The translations under genes and the position numbers were made by a program. Positions 1 to 10,900 of a stretch of DNA of 64,000 bases are shown one piece after another. Below the pieces are notes generated by a model. The model saw only the letters and a program-made list of their open reading frames with translations, was not told the DNA's origin and searched no databases. The DNA comes from Heliopora coerulea (Eukaryota > Cnidaria > Anthozoa > Scleralcyonacea > Helioporidae). Location: contig JASJOG010000025.1 in the NCBI GenBank assembly GCA_030142905.1, forward strand, positions 1,163,501-1,227,500, in the 5' to 3' direction. Numbering within the stretch: position 1 is the first letter of the stretch; every line of letters begins with the position of its first letter.

Positions 1-1410
1 TAACTCGTTATTCAAGTAACAACAAGAATGGACTCCGTAGTCGTGGTGATATTTCGACACTATTTCAGGGTCATTCACAAACCAAAATAAAATTACAAAC
101 ATGCGTAGCATTATCTATATACAAGATCAAGGATGACATCATCACTAATTAATTCAAACGACGCAAACAGATCATGTTACAAGGCTATCAGAATTACGGA
201 AAGAGGGAAAGTTCTTTGCTTGCTTTGACATCATTGTTCATCTCTGGATTATTAAGTTTAATTAAAAGGACTTCGAATATTAGTAGCTGATTAGAATTCT
301 TATGTTTGCAAGAGTGCAATATTTTAAAATTATTAAAGACTAGTTTCTTAAAGTTCGGTTGCGTGTGAGAAGAGGAGTTAAGGTTGTCGTAAAGAGTGTC
401 AAGAGTAGCGAGATATCGTGTGTTAGGTCAGTTGAGAAAGTGCTGCGCTGCTGCACTGGTGTCAAGGTGTTTGGAGCGTTAGTTTAAGCGAGTCTCAAGA
501 CAGCATTCGGTTTTGCCTATGTATTTTTGATTGCATCCGGGTCAAGAAATTTCATAAACAACATTGTTCCGGGAAAGATCTGGTATCTTATCTTAATTTC
601 AAAGAAAAAATCTCAGTTCGTTATCAGACTATCGTCCGCATTCAATTTCTCGTAATGTCGTACAGTGTTTATTAGCAATCCACCATTATTTACCTTTATA
701 CATTTAACATCTTACGAATATCTCAGAATAAATTTAAGCGCCCAACACGAAAAACGAAATAAAGTCGTACTTCCTAAAAATAAAGCGTTAGTTACTTAAT
801 AATCCTTTTTTCCAACTTTTGCTGCTCGGAATCTCCAAACACATGGACCCGTTCGCCCAACTTACACGGCATACACACACATTTCGCATTGATACCCATA
901 CACATACGGGTACATATTTACATACACACCTACTGTTAAAACACACATACATATGCACATACACAAAGACATGAACATGCTCACAATGGTAATCTAGTAC
1001 ACACGCGCGTATTCAGCTGCGAACGCATTGTTCCTGCATGAAAGTTTTTTCGGTACGAAAAAGAATTTCTTTTCGCAACCAATGACATTTTAAGGACCCA
1101 TTTACCCTATACGATTGTCGTACACAACTTTTCATTCTGATGTATCTGATCAACTCTCTGGAGTCTCCTGGCCGAATTAATTCATTAGTGAACGAATCAA
1201 AAGTAGGAAGTGTGCCTTTGAGACAACATTACATACTCCATACTTACATAACTTTTTGGCTACGTGGTCAAAGGGATCTATGCTTGAGAAAGCGCCAAAA
1301 ATGAGTCGCAAGGGTGTTTTTTGTGCTCCATGGAAAGATATATTAAGGCAGTCTGGCACACATGCACGTTGTACTTTGCACTTGCACAATTACCTACCAA
1401 TAACGTAAGC
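1..1410. other. Non-coding, nothing firm
   Basis: AT-rich sequence with a run of CA-rich short repeats (about 860-1010: acacacac, catacacat). The remaining TM7SF3 exons were looked for here on the minus strand and not recognised. Confidence 0.4.
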
Positions 1411-1788
1411 CATGTCAACACTAATCCGTTTTCGTTTGAAAACGCAACTTTTTTGATCCGTTTTCAAGATGTTTTCCGTCCACACTAAAGCGTTTCCTAA
1501 TCGTTTTTACCGACAGCACAGAAACGGGAAACGATGTGACAACGCTGAATCAGCCGAGAGTTAATAATCGTGGGGAACTGGAGCGAAGGTTATATGTTGA
1601 TCATGACGTCAGCATTTTGAAAAACTTCTAAGAAAACGGCGTTTTCAAAAACTTACACTGTGGAGAGCGTTTTCGAAAGGTTGCGTTTTTGATGGCGAAA
1701 GTGCCGGCTTAGTGTGGACGGAAAGCCAAAACGGATAAAAAAAAAAGTCGTGTTTTCCTACGAAAACGGATTAGTGTGGAAGGAGCTC
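1411..1788. repeat. Fold-back (MITE-like) element
   Basis: The ends are inverted repeats: acactaatccgttttcg at 1419-1435 pairs with cgaaaacggattagtgt at 1761-1777, and a second inner pair (ttttccgtccacac / gtgtggacggaaa) lies near 1475 and 1715. No coding capacity. A target-site duplication could not be fixed, so the superfamily is open. Confidence 0.6.
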
Positions 1789-2604
1789 CAATAATTAACG
1801 ACATATCAAAAGGTTTCTCAAAACTCGTTAACAAGTCATAAAGCAAAAACAAAAGAAATGCATAATTAATCAACATTTAGAAGTCAGAGGAAGATTACAG
1901 CTGAATTTTGCCAAACTTTCGGCTGGATTTTCGCTTAAAATACTGGTTACGTTTTCTTCTTCCGATTTCTAAATACCTCAAAACTCGTTAAAAAAGCTCG
2001 GCTTCGCCTCGTTTTTAAACTCGTTTCTCCGTATTTAGAAATCAAGGAAGAACACCCACTCGTGTTTGAAATATTACTTCGAGGACTTTTCTTGAGGGAT
2101 AAATAACCCTGCTGCATCCCCCTTCGCTATGCACGGACATGTCTGAACCGGGAAGATAAGAAACAATTAGATTTCCTACCGGTATGACTCCATTCTGTTT
2201 CGTTTGTCAGCAGAATAAAACCGAAGAATGAAAATAACGTCAAGCCACTGACAGCAATAACTAGAAATGAATTTAATGAAAAGCATAATCAGAAAAATTT
2301 GCTAAAAACGAAATGAAAACAACGTCAGTCCATTGACAGCAATCCCTAGAAACAAAACAGGATTCCAATGAAAATTTCTCATTCACATGAAAGCACATTT
2401 GGAAAAACTTTAAAATGATGTAACAACCGGGTTTTATTTAACATTTTCACCTGGCTGCGTTGGATATTTGCTCGTTTAAAATGCTATTTTGGATATCCAA
2501 TTAACTTTGTATTAATCGGGTTCTAACCTAAACGCACATAATTTTATAAGCATTTTTCGTAACCTGTGTACACATTCGTATTTTTAAGTGGAATCCTACG
2601 CTAG
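1789..2604. other. Non-coding, AT-rich
   Basis: No gene, tRNA or clear element boundary was seen. Near 2230-2340 a phrase of the type 'aaaacaacgtcagtccattgacagcaat' occurs twice about 100 bp apart, a small diverged duplication. Confidence 0.4.
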
Positions 2605-2762
2605 TTACCACTTACTGACCGAGCGTGAAGTCTGCACTAGTGAAATATCGGACCGATATTTTTAAGTACGAACCGAGACCAGCGCAGCGTGTTGTGGTCC
2701 GCGTGAAAATAGAGGTCCGATATTTCACTAGTACAGACCGAACAGGAGAGGTCAATAAGTAG
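2605..2762. repeat. Fold-back repeat, copy 1
   Basis: Both ends carry gaccgag...actagtgaaatatcgg in inverted orientation (about 2615-2650 and 2705-2755). A second copy lies at 3621-3782. The ends ttaccacttactgacc and ggtcaataagtag are near-complementary. No open frame of note. Confidence 0.6.
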
Positions 2763-2933
2763 TTTATTATATGGCTTTCCTGAAATGCAATTGACAAGTA
2801 CAAAGGTAGAGAAAGTCAAATAAAAAACCTGCAATTCTGTCGTCAATTCATACAGAATTTCTTCTCTAACTTCCCTCTAGATTACGTCGGTGATTGATGA
2901 ACCAGGCGGAAATTTTCGGTGAAGTAAAAATAA

Positions 2934-3088
2934 AATAGCCCAACAAAAAACTCGGAAAATTGGCATTGTAAAAGGTTTAATAGTTCTTACGTTTTGTTTT
3001 CTCTGATGATGTTGTTCGGAGCAACGAAACGTAAGAACTATTAAACCTTTTACAATGCCAATTTTCCGGGTTTTTTGGTGGGTTATTT
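2934..3088. repeat. Long hairpin, about 60-bp arms
   Basis: The left arm (2934-2995: cggaaaattggcattgtaaa ... tagttcttacg) is almost the exact reverse complement of the right arm (3027-3087). The loop of about 30 bases contains the hammerhead-like motif annotated separately. Such a long arm would give a stable stem in RNA or a cruciform in DNA. Confidence 0.8.
3003..3033 (+). ncRNA. Hammerhead-ribozyme-like core motif
   Basis: The order of elements resembles a minimal type-I hammerhead: CTGATGA (3003-3009), helix II GTTG/CAAC with loop TTCGGAG (3011-3025), GAAA (3026-3029), C, then GTA (NUH) at 3031-3033. Short helix I TTCT/AGAA abuts it. Helix III would be only AC/GU, as known for minimal hammerheads of Penelope-like elements and retrozymes. 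Two doubts: T3010 is an extra base between CTGATGA and helix II, and the flanking 60-bp hairpin competes with the fold. Activity is not shown. Confidence 0.35.
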
Positions 3089-3210
3089 CATATTTACTTT
3101 TCCTCTACATGGTACCTTTCCCTTTTCCGATTGTTCGTAATACACTTACACTTCATATTTTGACAAAAAAATTAATTTTAATTAGACACAATCAAGGCTT
3201 TTTTAGATTT

Positions 3211-3420
3211 ACCCTCCCGAGCGGGTAAAATAGGACATATCCGACTGCTTATGAATCAATCAAACTGCAGGATTTCCGTATTTGGACAGCTCGTTGCCAC
3301 AGCTATATCGTAAATTCTTTTATTTTATAGCTGTAGCAGCGAGCGCTCCGAATACGGGCATCTTACAATCTGATTGGTTCATAAGCGGTCGGATATTTCC
3401 CGTATTGCCCGCTCAGGGGT
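3211..3420. repeat. Imperfect hairpin repeat
   Basis: cgggtaaaataggacatatccgactgctta near 3220 pairs with taagcggtcggatatttcccgt near 3385. An inner pair gctatatcg / atagctgtag lies around 3300-3335. Non-coding fold-back DNA. Confidence 0.55.
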
Positions 3421-3620
3421 TTTAATTTATTAAAGCCTCGCTTGCGTCGAATAAAAATTAAAATTTTTTTTAATATATGAAATGAAAATGTACTACGATC
3501 AATCAGAAAAGGAAAAGTAACCATGTAGAGTAAAGTTGGTGAAGAAATTCTACATCAAACGACCATAGAATTGCAAGTGTTTGACGTTCTCAATTATATT
3601 TCTGTAAAGGCATATAATAT

Positions 3621-3782
3621 ACTGCATATTGACCTCGTTTGTTCGGTCGGTACTAGGTAAATATCGGACCTCAGTTTTTGCACGGACCTCGACTCACTGC
3701 GCTCGTCTGGGTCCGTACTTAAAGAAACATCGGTCCGATATTTCACTAGTACAGACCTCAGGCTTGGTCAATAAGTAGTAAC
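3621..3782. repeat. Fold-back repeat, copy 2
   Basis: Diverged copy of the element at 2605-2762: it shares aaatatcggacc, ccgatatttcactagtacag and ggtcaataagtag. The outer end of copy 1 and the outer end of copy 2 face each other, so the two copies could also be the ends of one larger element spanning 2605-3782. Confidence 0.55.
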
Positions 3783-4838
3783 TACTGCCATTCTTCCAAG
3801 TGAAGCCGGAGACAACTACGCTGTAGTGTGGCCACTAAAGTTCAGCGGCAATGCGACAACGCGACAAAGCAACATCTGAGACTGCGAAAAGTTGAAGCGA
3901 CAAAGTGACAATCATACGACCATATTTCAATATTTTCAACTCAACGTACCTTGGACATCACAGCTCGTCGCACGCAGCTCTTCGGCAATTTTTTCCCAAG
4001 CGTTAAGTTTGAATTTTTCGATTTTTTAGTTTTGAGTGACATATCATTGAGGTTTGGGATGCATCAGTATGAAGCATCCGAAGTGACAAAGGTCAGCGAC
4101 ACAATGACAATCGAACCTCCTGAACTTCTCTTGCGACTTAAGCGACACAGCGACAAGCGTTTGTAACCAAACAAGGTGCCGCTGAGCTCTGGCGACACGG
4201 CGACCCTATTTTAACTTTCGAAAGCGGTCTTTGCCATCTTAATATTTTCAGGTTTCCCGAGTATACCCTGACGGGCCTCACTGAATGGTGGTATGGTTTT
4301 TAAATTCTCAATTTTGTCGAAGTTCAACTGAGCCTGCATGCCCACTGAAGTGGTTTAAGCGACTAATAGCAATCGGTACCAAGAAGGTTCGAATCCGTGG
4401 TGAAACTGAGTTTTCAATTTAGTTATTTTATTTTCTTTGCACTCAAAGTGTTCTGTTTTTTACGCTACAGTGTTTGATTTTCTTCGTGCTTCCGTATAGT
4501 CAAAATGTTAAAATTAGAGTAGCAAACCAAAGCGACTGGTGGTTAAGTTAGAGTGTAAGCGAGGCGGGAAACTCGCTAGTGGAACGGTTAGGTTAGGGTT
4601 TCGGTTTGGGTTAGGTTACCCTGATAATCCGTAGTTGAATTTAAAGACAAGGAAAGAAAACAGGTAAAAGATTTTGAACCTGTTTCTTGTTTATGCAACT
4701 TAATGAAGACAAGGTGCGGAGGGTACACTTGGGTAACCCGAAAACATTAGGATGGCAAAAAGGCCTTTTACGAAAGGGAAAATTGCCACGGGGACAGTAT
4801 AGTGTGTCTCCGCCTTAGTTGGGGTTAGAAATACTTAC
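3783..4838. other. Non-coding; possible tRNA-like trace
   Basis: Holds GCGACA-rich repeats (3840-4200) and, near 4338-4400, a weak tRNA-like stretch (agtggtttaagcgac ... ggttcgaatcc box B). At 4575-4620 and 4990-5100 there are short runs of TTAGG-like units. No exon recognised. Confidence 0.35.
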
Positions 4839-4925
4839 AGAGTTGAGAGAACCGGTTACCAAAGAAACACATGAACAAACCCATTAGTGAACCACAAACT
4901 GCGAGAACAATGTTCACCACAGAGC
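4839..4925 (-). CDS. TM7SF3: TM7SF3-like exon 5 (first membrane helix)
   Basis: Acceptor tttcatttccAG at 4927-4926 and donor GTAAGT at 4838-4833. The 87-base exon encodes SVVNIVLAVCGSLMGLFMCF followed by FGNRFSQL, a hydrophobic helix ending in the family CFFGxRF motif. It lacks its own start or stop and is too short to show as an isolated gene; position and phase make it the continuation of exon 4. Confidence 0.8.
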
Positions 4926-7900
4926 CTGGAAATGAAAGAAAATTGACTCAATATTCACCATGGGCTATGGTCAGATCAAATGGTACCTGCACCACTAAAA
5001 TTGTTTAGAATTAAAGTTAGGGTTATGATTTCGGTTAGGATTGGGGTCTTAGTTAGGATTAGCATTACTAGCAAGATTAGACTTAGGATTAGTGTAAAGT
5101 TCGGTGCTGGAATTTGTTTTTGGACAAGGGTTAGTTTCTATAAGGGGTCATTCATATCTGGACAGGTCATTCATCACTTAGGATAAGTCTGGGCTGACTC
5201 TTTCGTGGGGGTCGTTCATTTCTGCGACACCTACTCATTGGGGAAACTGGAACGAAGAATGAGACGGCGAGCTCAGGTGCAAGTTTGACATATGAGTTGG
5301 CCAAGCGGTAGTCACGATACGTTAATAATAGTGTTACGGATGTGGGAGCTTGGAGGTACTTTATTACGGATGATAGACAGTCGTTCGTCAAGCTCGTACC
5401 ACAGAGAAAGCTATCGGCTTAATGAACGTAGCTGCCACAAAGGCAGTACACGTGTGACCGTCAAACTTGTACTAAAGTACATCTGAGTCTCGGTAGCTCA
5501 ATGGTAAAACCTGGTTTCCATTTGGCCGCGACGGTCGCAAGCGTCGCGATTTAGATTGTTTTGACGTGTTTTGAAGTGTCGCACATCTACCACGAGATGT
5601 CGTGTTGCTTCCATTTGGTCACAATGGTCGCAAACAAATTTCGCAAGCGATAAAGTGGTAAGTGGTTAGTCGAGTTGGTTGCGGTTTATCGATCGCTTAT
5701 GCATGGAAGCAGCCACTTGAAGACAGCAAATTTACAAGCTTTTCTTGACGTATCTGCAGCTAATCCTGAGGGGGATTTCTGGATTCTTCTCAGAAAACGT
5801 GTGTGCGAAGAGCGAAAATTTTTGAACTTCGTTTCAGCTTCTTCAGCCGTCAAAACAAGCACTTCCTCTACCTTCTTCCAACAGTTGACATTCTTGTATT
5901 TGTGCTTAAAATCTCCGCCAAACTTGTTATACAGGCAATCGAACGTTTGAATTTCCACAAGGAATTCATTTTGATTACTTCACCTGCCTCTGCCATTTTG
6001 CAATAACACATATCTGACTAAAAAGCAATGCGGGATCAAGCTGGGCAGCAATAAGTCGTAAGATGGTCGCAATAGTGTTTCCATTAGAAAGTACGTGTTG
6101 CCACCTATCTTTACCCTGTCTTTACGGTCGTCGAGGTAGAACCCAAGTCTATCTCTACGACCCTGTCGCGAACAGTCTTTAGCGGTCGCTCACTGCTTCA
6201 GTCAAATTTTCTTTAGTGTTTCCATTTGGTTACCACTATCTTTCCAGTGACCGCGCGACACCGATGCGACCGTAGCGACCAAATGGAAACGAGGCCTAAC
6301 AGTGTCTAACCGTTCATCCGAAGATTGCGGTTTGGATCCCCGTCGGTGGCTCAGAAATCCGTTTTCTGAAGTGCGAGGTTGACGACTGTCCGTCTCTTTA
6401 TCCGGGATATCTCCAAGTCCCCATATCAAAATCCTACTTTTATTTTTTCAGACTGGCTAACGCCAGACGATTTTACTCCACTGAACTCTAAAAAGATTGG
6501 AACGATATCTCGTTGTACCTGGTCTCACGATTGAATGAAGTCAACATGGCGGCAGCCATGTAGGTCAAAAATACGCGTGGGGAAAAGTTGTACTGAACCT
6601 TTACTTTTCATTGACAGTTAATGCTGACAAATATGCAGTCCTACTGACATTGTCCTCCACTTACTGAGAATAAAAAAGAAAACTGTCTTAAACCCGAAAT
6701 TTAGGTTGAATTTTTCGCAATAGCTTGTGTGTTTTATCGCGCAGGGGACTGGGATGACCTGCAAAGTGACCTACATGTCAGCCTCAAAGTTGGATTCAAA
6801 ATACAGTTTGCAGGTATCGTTCCGGTCTTTTTAGAGTTCAATGTTTTACTCTTGCCAGTGCCAAACAATTTTCCTCCAGCTAAAACCACACAATTTCACT
6901 CGTCAAAAGGTGACGTCTTGGACAGGAAAGGTTTTATAAGTATACATTCAATATTTTAGTACCTTCTTAGAATTGTTACAGCTAAGGAAATAGGTGAGAA
7001 ATATTTACCGAATGAGTCGCATCCATCAACTTTAGCGGTAAAACTGCAACCATAAGTTACCACAGGTGAATAAACGGACTCCATATTTGTTTGAGGATCA
7101 TAGACCAAGATATTGAAAACAATTCCCTGCCCCCTGATTGTGTCGAGTGCAATCAATGGCAAATCTTTCACTGGATTCCACTCCTTCACCTGGAAAGTAC
7201 AATTTGGTATGAGTTTGCTTGATTTAACTTACATTTGGAGATCAGACACTTCCCTGACGAAAATAATTCAGGGATATGGACGCACTTCAGAGACAAAAAT
7301 CTCGAGGCATTTTGGGCCTGACCACCAGACACATAGAAAATCGTTGGCCAGACAGAATTTTGCTGTAAGCCTCTACCCTGCCTCCTGGACATTCCAATAA
7401 ATGCGGTCAGGCAGGGCTACGTCTTGACAATGTTATCTGAATTGTACATAAAAATGTCTTTACGTAAGAATCATTAGTATAATTACACAGGTGTTTATGG
7501 AAAATCCTGCGTGGTGATTGGCCAGAAAATTACGTCGTAAATCTTAATTATCAGCAACAGGTGATTATAACAGTAAAGGCTCAGAAACAAGATGGCGGCT
7601 ACCTTTGTAAATGTTAGCGAAGAGATTTTAAAAGTGCTAGTTCACTACTTTATTTCAAATAATCACCTGTGTAATTATACTAAAACAATTATTTGCCTCA
7701 GTGAATATTATTGAATAATCCCTTAGACTTCGTCTTAGGGGCTATTCAATAATATTCACTTCGCCTACGGCGAATAATTGTTAAATATTAAGTACAATGC
7801 CATTTTCAGACTTAAGTTGGCTCCCTACAGTTCCTATTCTTACATGTTGCAACTATATGGTCGTTATTCATGGCCATTTCTAACTTTAAAATATTGATTA

Positions 7901-10900
7901 GTTCACAGCGGTGTAGGTCTAACAGTAGGGGAAGTACAAAAAACGAAAAAGATTTGTCGAGTTGTTCGATTATCTACTTTTACCATCAGAAAATCGGTAT
8001 CAGGAACGATATTTGACTGAAGATTAACATAGCAAAATATTACGAAAAGTGACCAAGACAAGTGTTTTGCTATAAAGTTGTTGGATTTTAAAAATTTTTG
8101 TTTCACAAAAAACTTTGAAAGTTATATGCATTGTTAGGTTCACTCTGTTTGCCCTATTTACAAAGTTTTGAAGAAATTCACCAAAACAAACATCCAAATA
8201 TCTAATATTTCCATTGACGCGGATATTGCTGTCGTGATGGAGTAACAATTTGACGAGATCATCCTTTGCGCATGCGTGAGCAGCCATATTTAGTTGCCAA
8301 TCTCCCATAAAACCTGCCCTGTAGGGAACCATCTTAAGGGCCAAAAGCTCATATTTAAGCCCTTGCAACCATTTGTATACCGACTACAGACAATGTGTTA
8401 TGTGTAGACAAATCAAGTGTCACCGCTTTTAGCCCAGTGAGGTTAAAATTGTCTTCCAGAAATAACTCAATAAATTTTGAGAAAGCGACAAGACAGTATT
8501 TCATAAAGTGGCGTCACCGTCACATATGAAACCCCGTTTACACATGTGATTTTGCTCCTCGCGATTGGCATCTTGGAGTATGTGTTAAACTAGGGGTGTG
8601 CAACCTGCGGCCCGCAGGCTACGTGGACCCGCGAGAGTCGTTTACGCGGCCCGCGGAGACTTGCAAGTTGGAAATTAAATGCTTTCTATGATAAAAACTA
8701 GAAACTTTTATCGGTGATAAAGGTCAGAGTCGAACTTTTCCAAGAACAGCTTTTGCGCCTTAACTAGCTTAACTCAGACCAAGAGACTTTATTAAGGTTA
8801 TGGCGGCATCTTTGCAATAGAACAATCGACATCGTGGAGGGAAATAGAAGGTGAAAGCAAGAAATAATAGCCCGCCAACTATTCTAACTAAGAAATTTGG
8901 CCCGCAGTACCAGAAAGATTTCGCACCTCTATGTTAAACTGACGACAGCATTGATGACAAACTGGACTCAAACATAAGAAGATATCTTGCTGCATGGACT
9001 GTCATGGATTTATTGCATACACCACGATGACAATCGCAATGTACAAAATTGCTGAACTTCAAACGGACCTTGAGCAACCCTTTTCATGCTAAAACTAAAA
9101 TTTCTACTGATCATCGAATTTTATGGGACGAAGTAAACGTCATATTAAAAGAGAATAGATGGTCACAGAAAAAAATGGGAAGAGGCTTAGGTGATTGCTG
9201 GCTAAAAGGAATAGAGGGGGAACTCTTCCTGGTTCTTACTTACCTCTTGTCAAGAAATATACATGATACAACTAGATATTTATGCATGACTTTCGATGAG
9301 CATTTTAATATAGCCAATTATTATTCGGATAATATTGACTAGTTTATTAACAGTCCTTTGTTTTACTTAGCGTATATAGCTCCTTCTTGACCTGTTAAAT
9401 TTGTCTTTTTAATTCTGATAAAGGACGCTTAGTCCGAAAGCTTGATTTTTTAACTTTTTCGATCTTTCACGTATAAAAATTTTTATAAAGCTAGTAGTCT
9501 AAGCCTTGGTAGCTCAATGGTTAGAGAGCGGCTCACCGGTCATCAGAATGTTGCGGGTTCGATCCCCGTCTGGGGCTAAGAAATCGTTTTTCTGAGGATA
9601 ATTTGAGCTGGATGAATGCCCTACCAACATCTATGTATACATCCCAGCTCCCATATTTCTGATATCCGTCTTTATATTTAATATTTAAACTCCTAGCTAC
9701 ACGACTACCTTGGATAAAATAGACTCATACTACCTTCTCGCCATGCTGCTTGACAGAAGTCGGTGTCAACATCTTCATCAGTCCTCCAAATAATTCTTCG
9801 TTGCTTAGGTCCCCTTCCTCAAGGAAATACTGGTACACTGTGTACTGGAGTCGATAATGGTGTGGTTTCTCTCCTGGTCGACCGCCACAGAGAGATGTCT
9901 TGTAGTCGTAAACATTGGCCACGGAAAATGACAGAATGCTTTTGTAATATCGACGTGTTGTGATAACAAGATTTGGGTCGACATCAAGTTCACAAGTAAG
10001 GCAGCAACCACCTGGTATAGGAGCTAATAAGAATTACAAAAAATTACAATGGATAAAAAAAACAAAAAAAAAAACCCCAAAACAACACTCCGTACAGGAA
10101 AGTATTTGCCTCATAATTTCGGTTAAACAAAGCGACGACGGAGCGAGGTGTCTGGCGAAAAATCGAAAGTAAATACTTTTGTATACGGACTAAGCAAATG
10201 AGGTAAATATGGAACTAATCATCTGTGTTTTAGTTTATTTTCTTTCCTGTTGTTAACAGTGTTTTTATCATCAAATGGTGCTGTTTACCTTCGTAAGTTA
10301 CATGGTTCGACAAGTTAAACATTCATTTGTTGTTGTTTCATAGAACTGGCTTTATATTAATATTATTCTTCAAATATTTAGAATTTAAATACCTATTTCT
10401 TCTTCGTTTTCACACAAATCGGCTTGAATATTCCCCGCCTAAACTAACCGGTCCGAGCGAAATGCGGGTAGCCCCTTCCGGGCAATTTCGTAGGATCCTG
10501 ACCGCTCAGCAACCAATCAGTGTGCGTAATGGTGCACTGATCACAATATAAGCTCAGCCATATAATAGGTCACACGTGATTTTGAAACGTGTCACGTGAT
10601 CATATATTGCACATACAAAAAATGCTAAAAATCCTTCCCTCAACCTGTGGATGGATGCATAGCCGACTAGAGTTTTACCTCTCAACATCTTGATTACAAA
10701 GCTTCACTGCAAATGAGATTGGGCCAGATAATATATTAGTTTTTCTTAAACTTTAAATCATGTCTCAGAACAAAAGTCTGGCGTCTTTAGTTAACGACCT
10801 CAATAAGAATATTTCTATTTTAATTTTCGAGTATTTTTCATGTGACCATGTGTGATTTTGAAGCCTGGAATTTTGAGGCATTCACCTAAGGGCATAACCA

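Larger units (their letters stand above)
5480..6425 (+). repeat. tRNA-derived SINE interrupted by a Harbinger-type element
   Basis: Left part (about 5486-5507) reads gtctcggtagctcaatggt, a box A. The right part resumes at 6297 with the anticodon-arm-like stretch and box B-like gcggtttggatcc. The undisturbed copy of the same family at 9498-9670 shows that the two parts belong together. The 789 bp in between (5508-6296) are an insertion. Confidence 0.65.

Noticed and set aside
6729..6959. Plus-strand 76-codon frame as an exon
   Set aside because: No acceptor or donor in phase, no domain, and it lies in an intron of a minus-strand gene.
8024..8368. Extra TM7SF3 exon on the minus strand
   Set aside because: Exons 3 and 4 already join in phase and match the family without a gap; this frame has no resemblance to the family.
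9506..9580. Functional tRNA gene
   Set aside because: Box A, box B and the acceptor stem are present but the anticodon stem does not pair; the same sequence recurs as a SINE head at 5486 and 55190.
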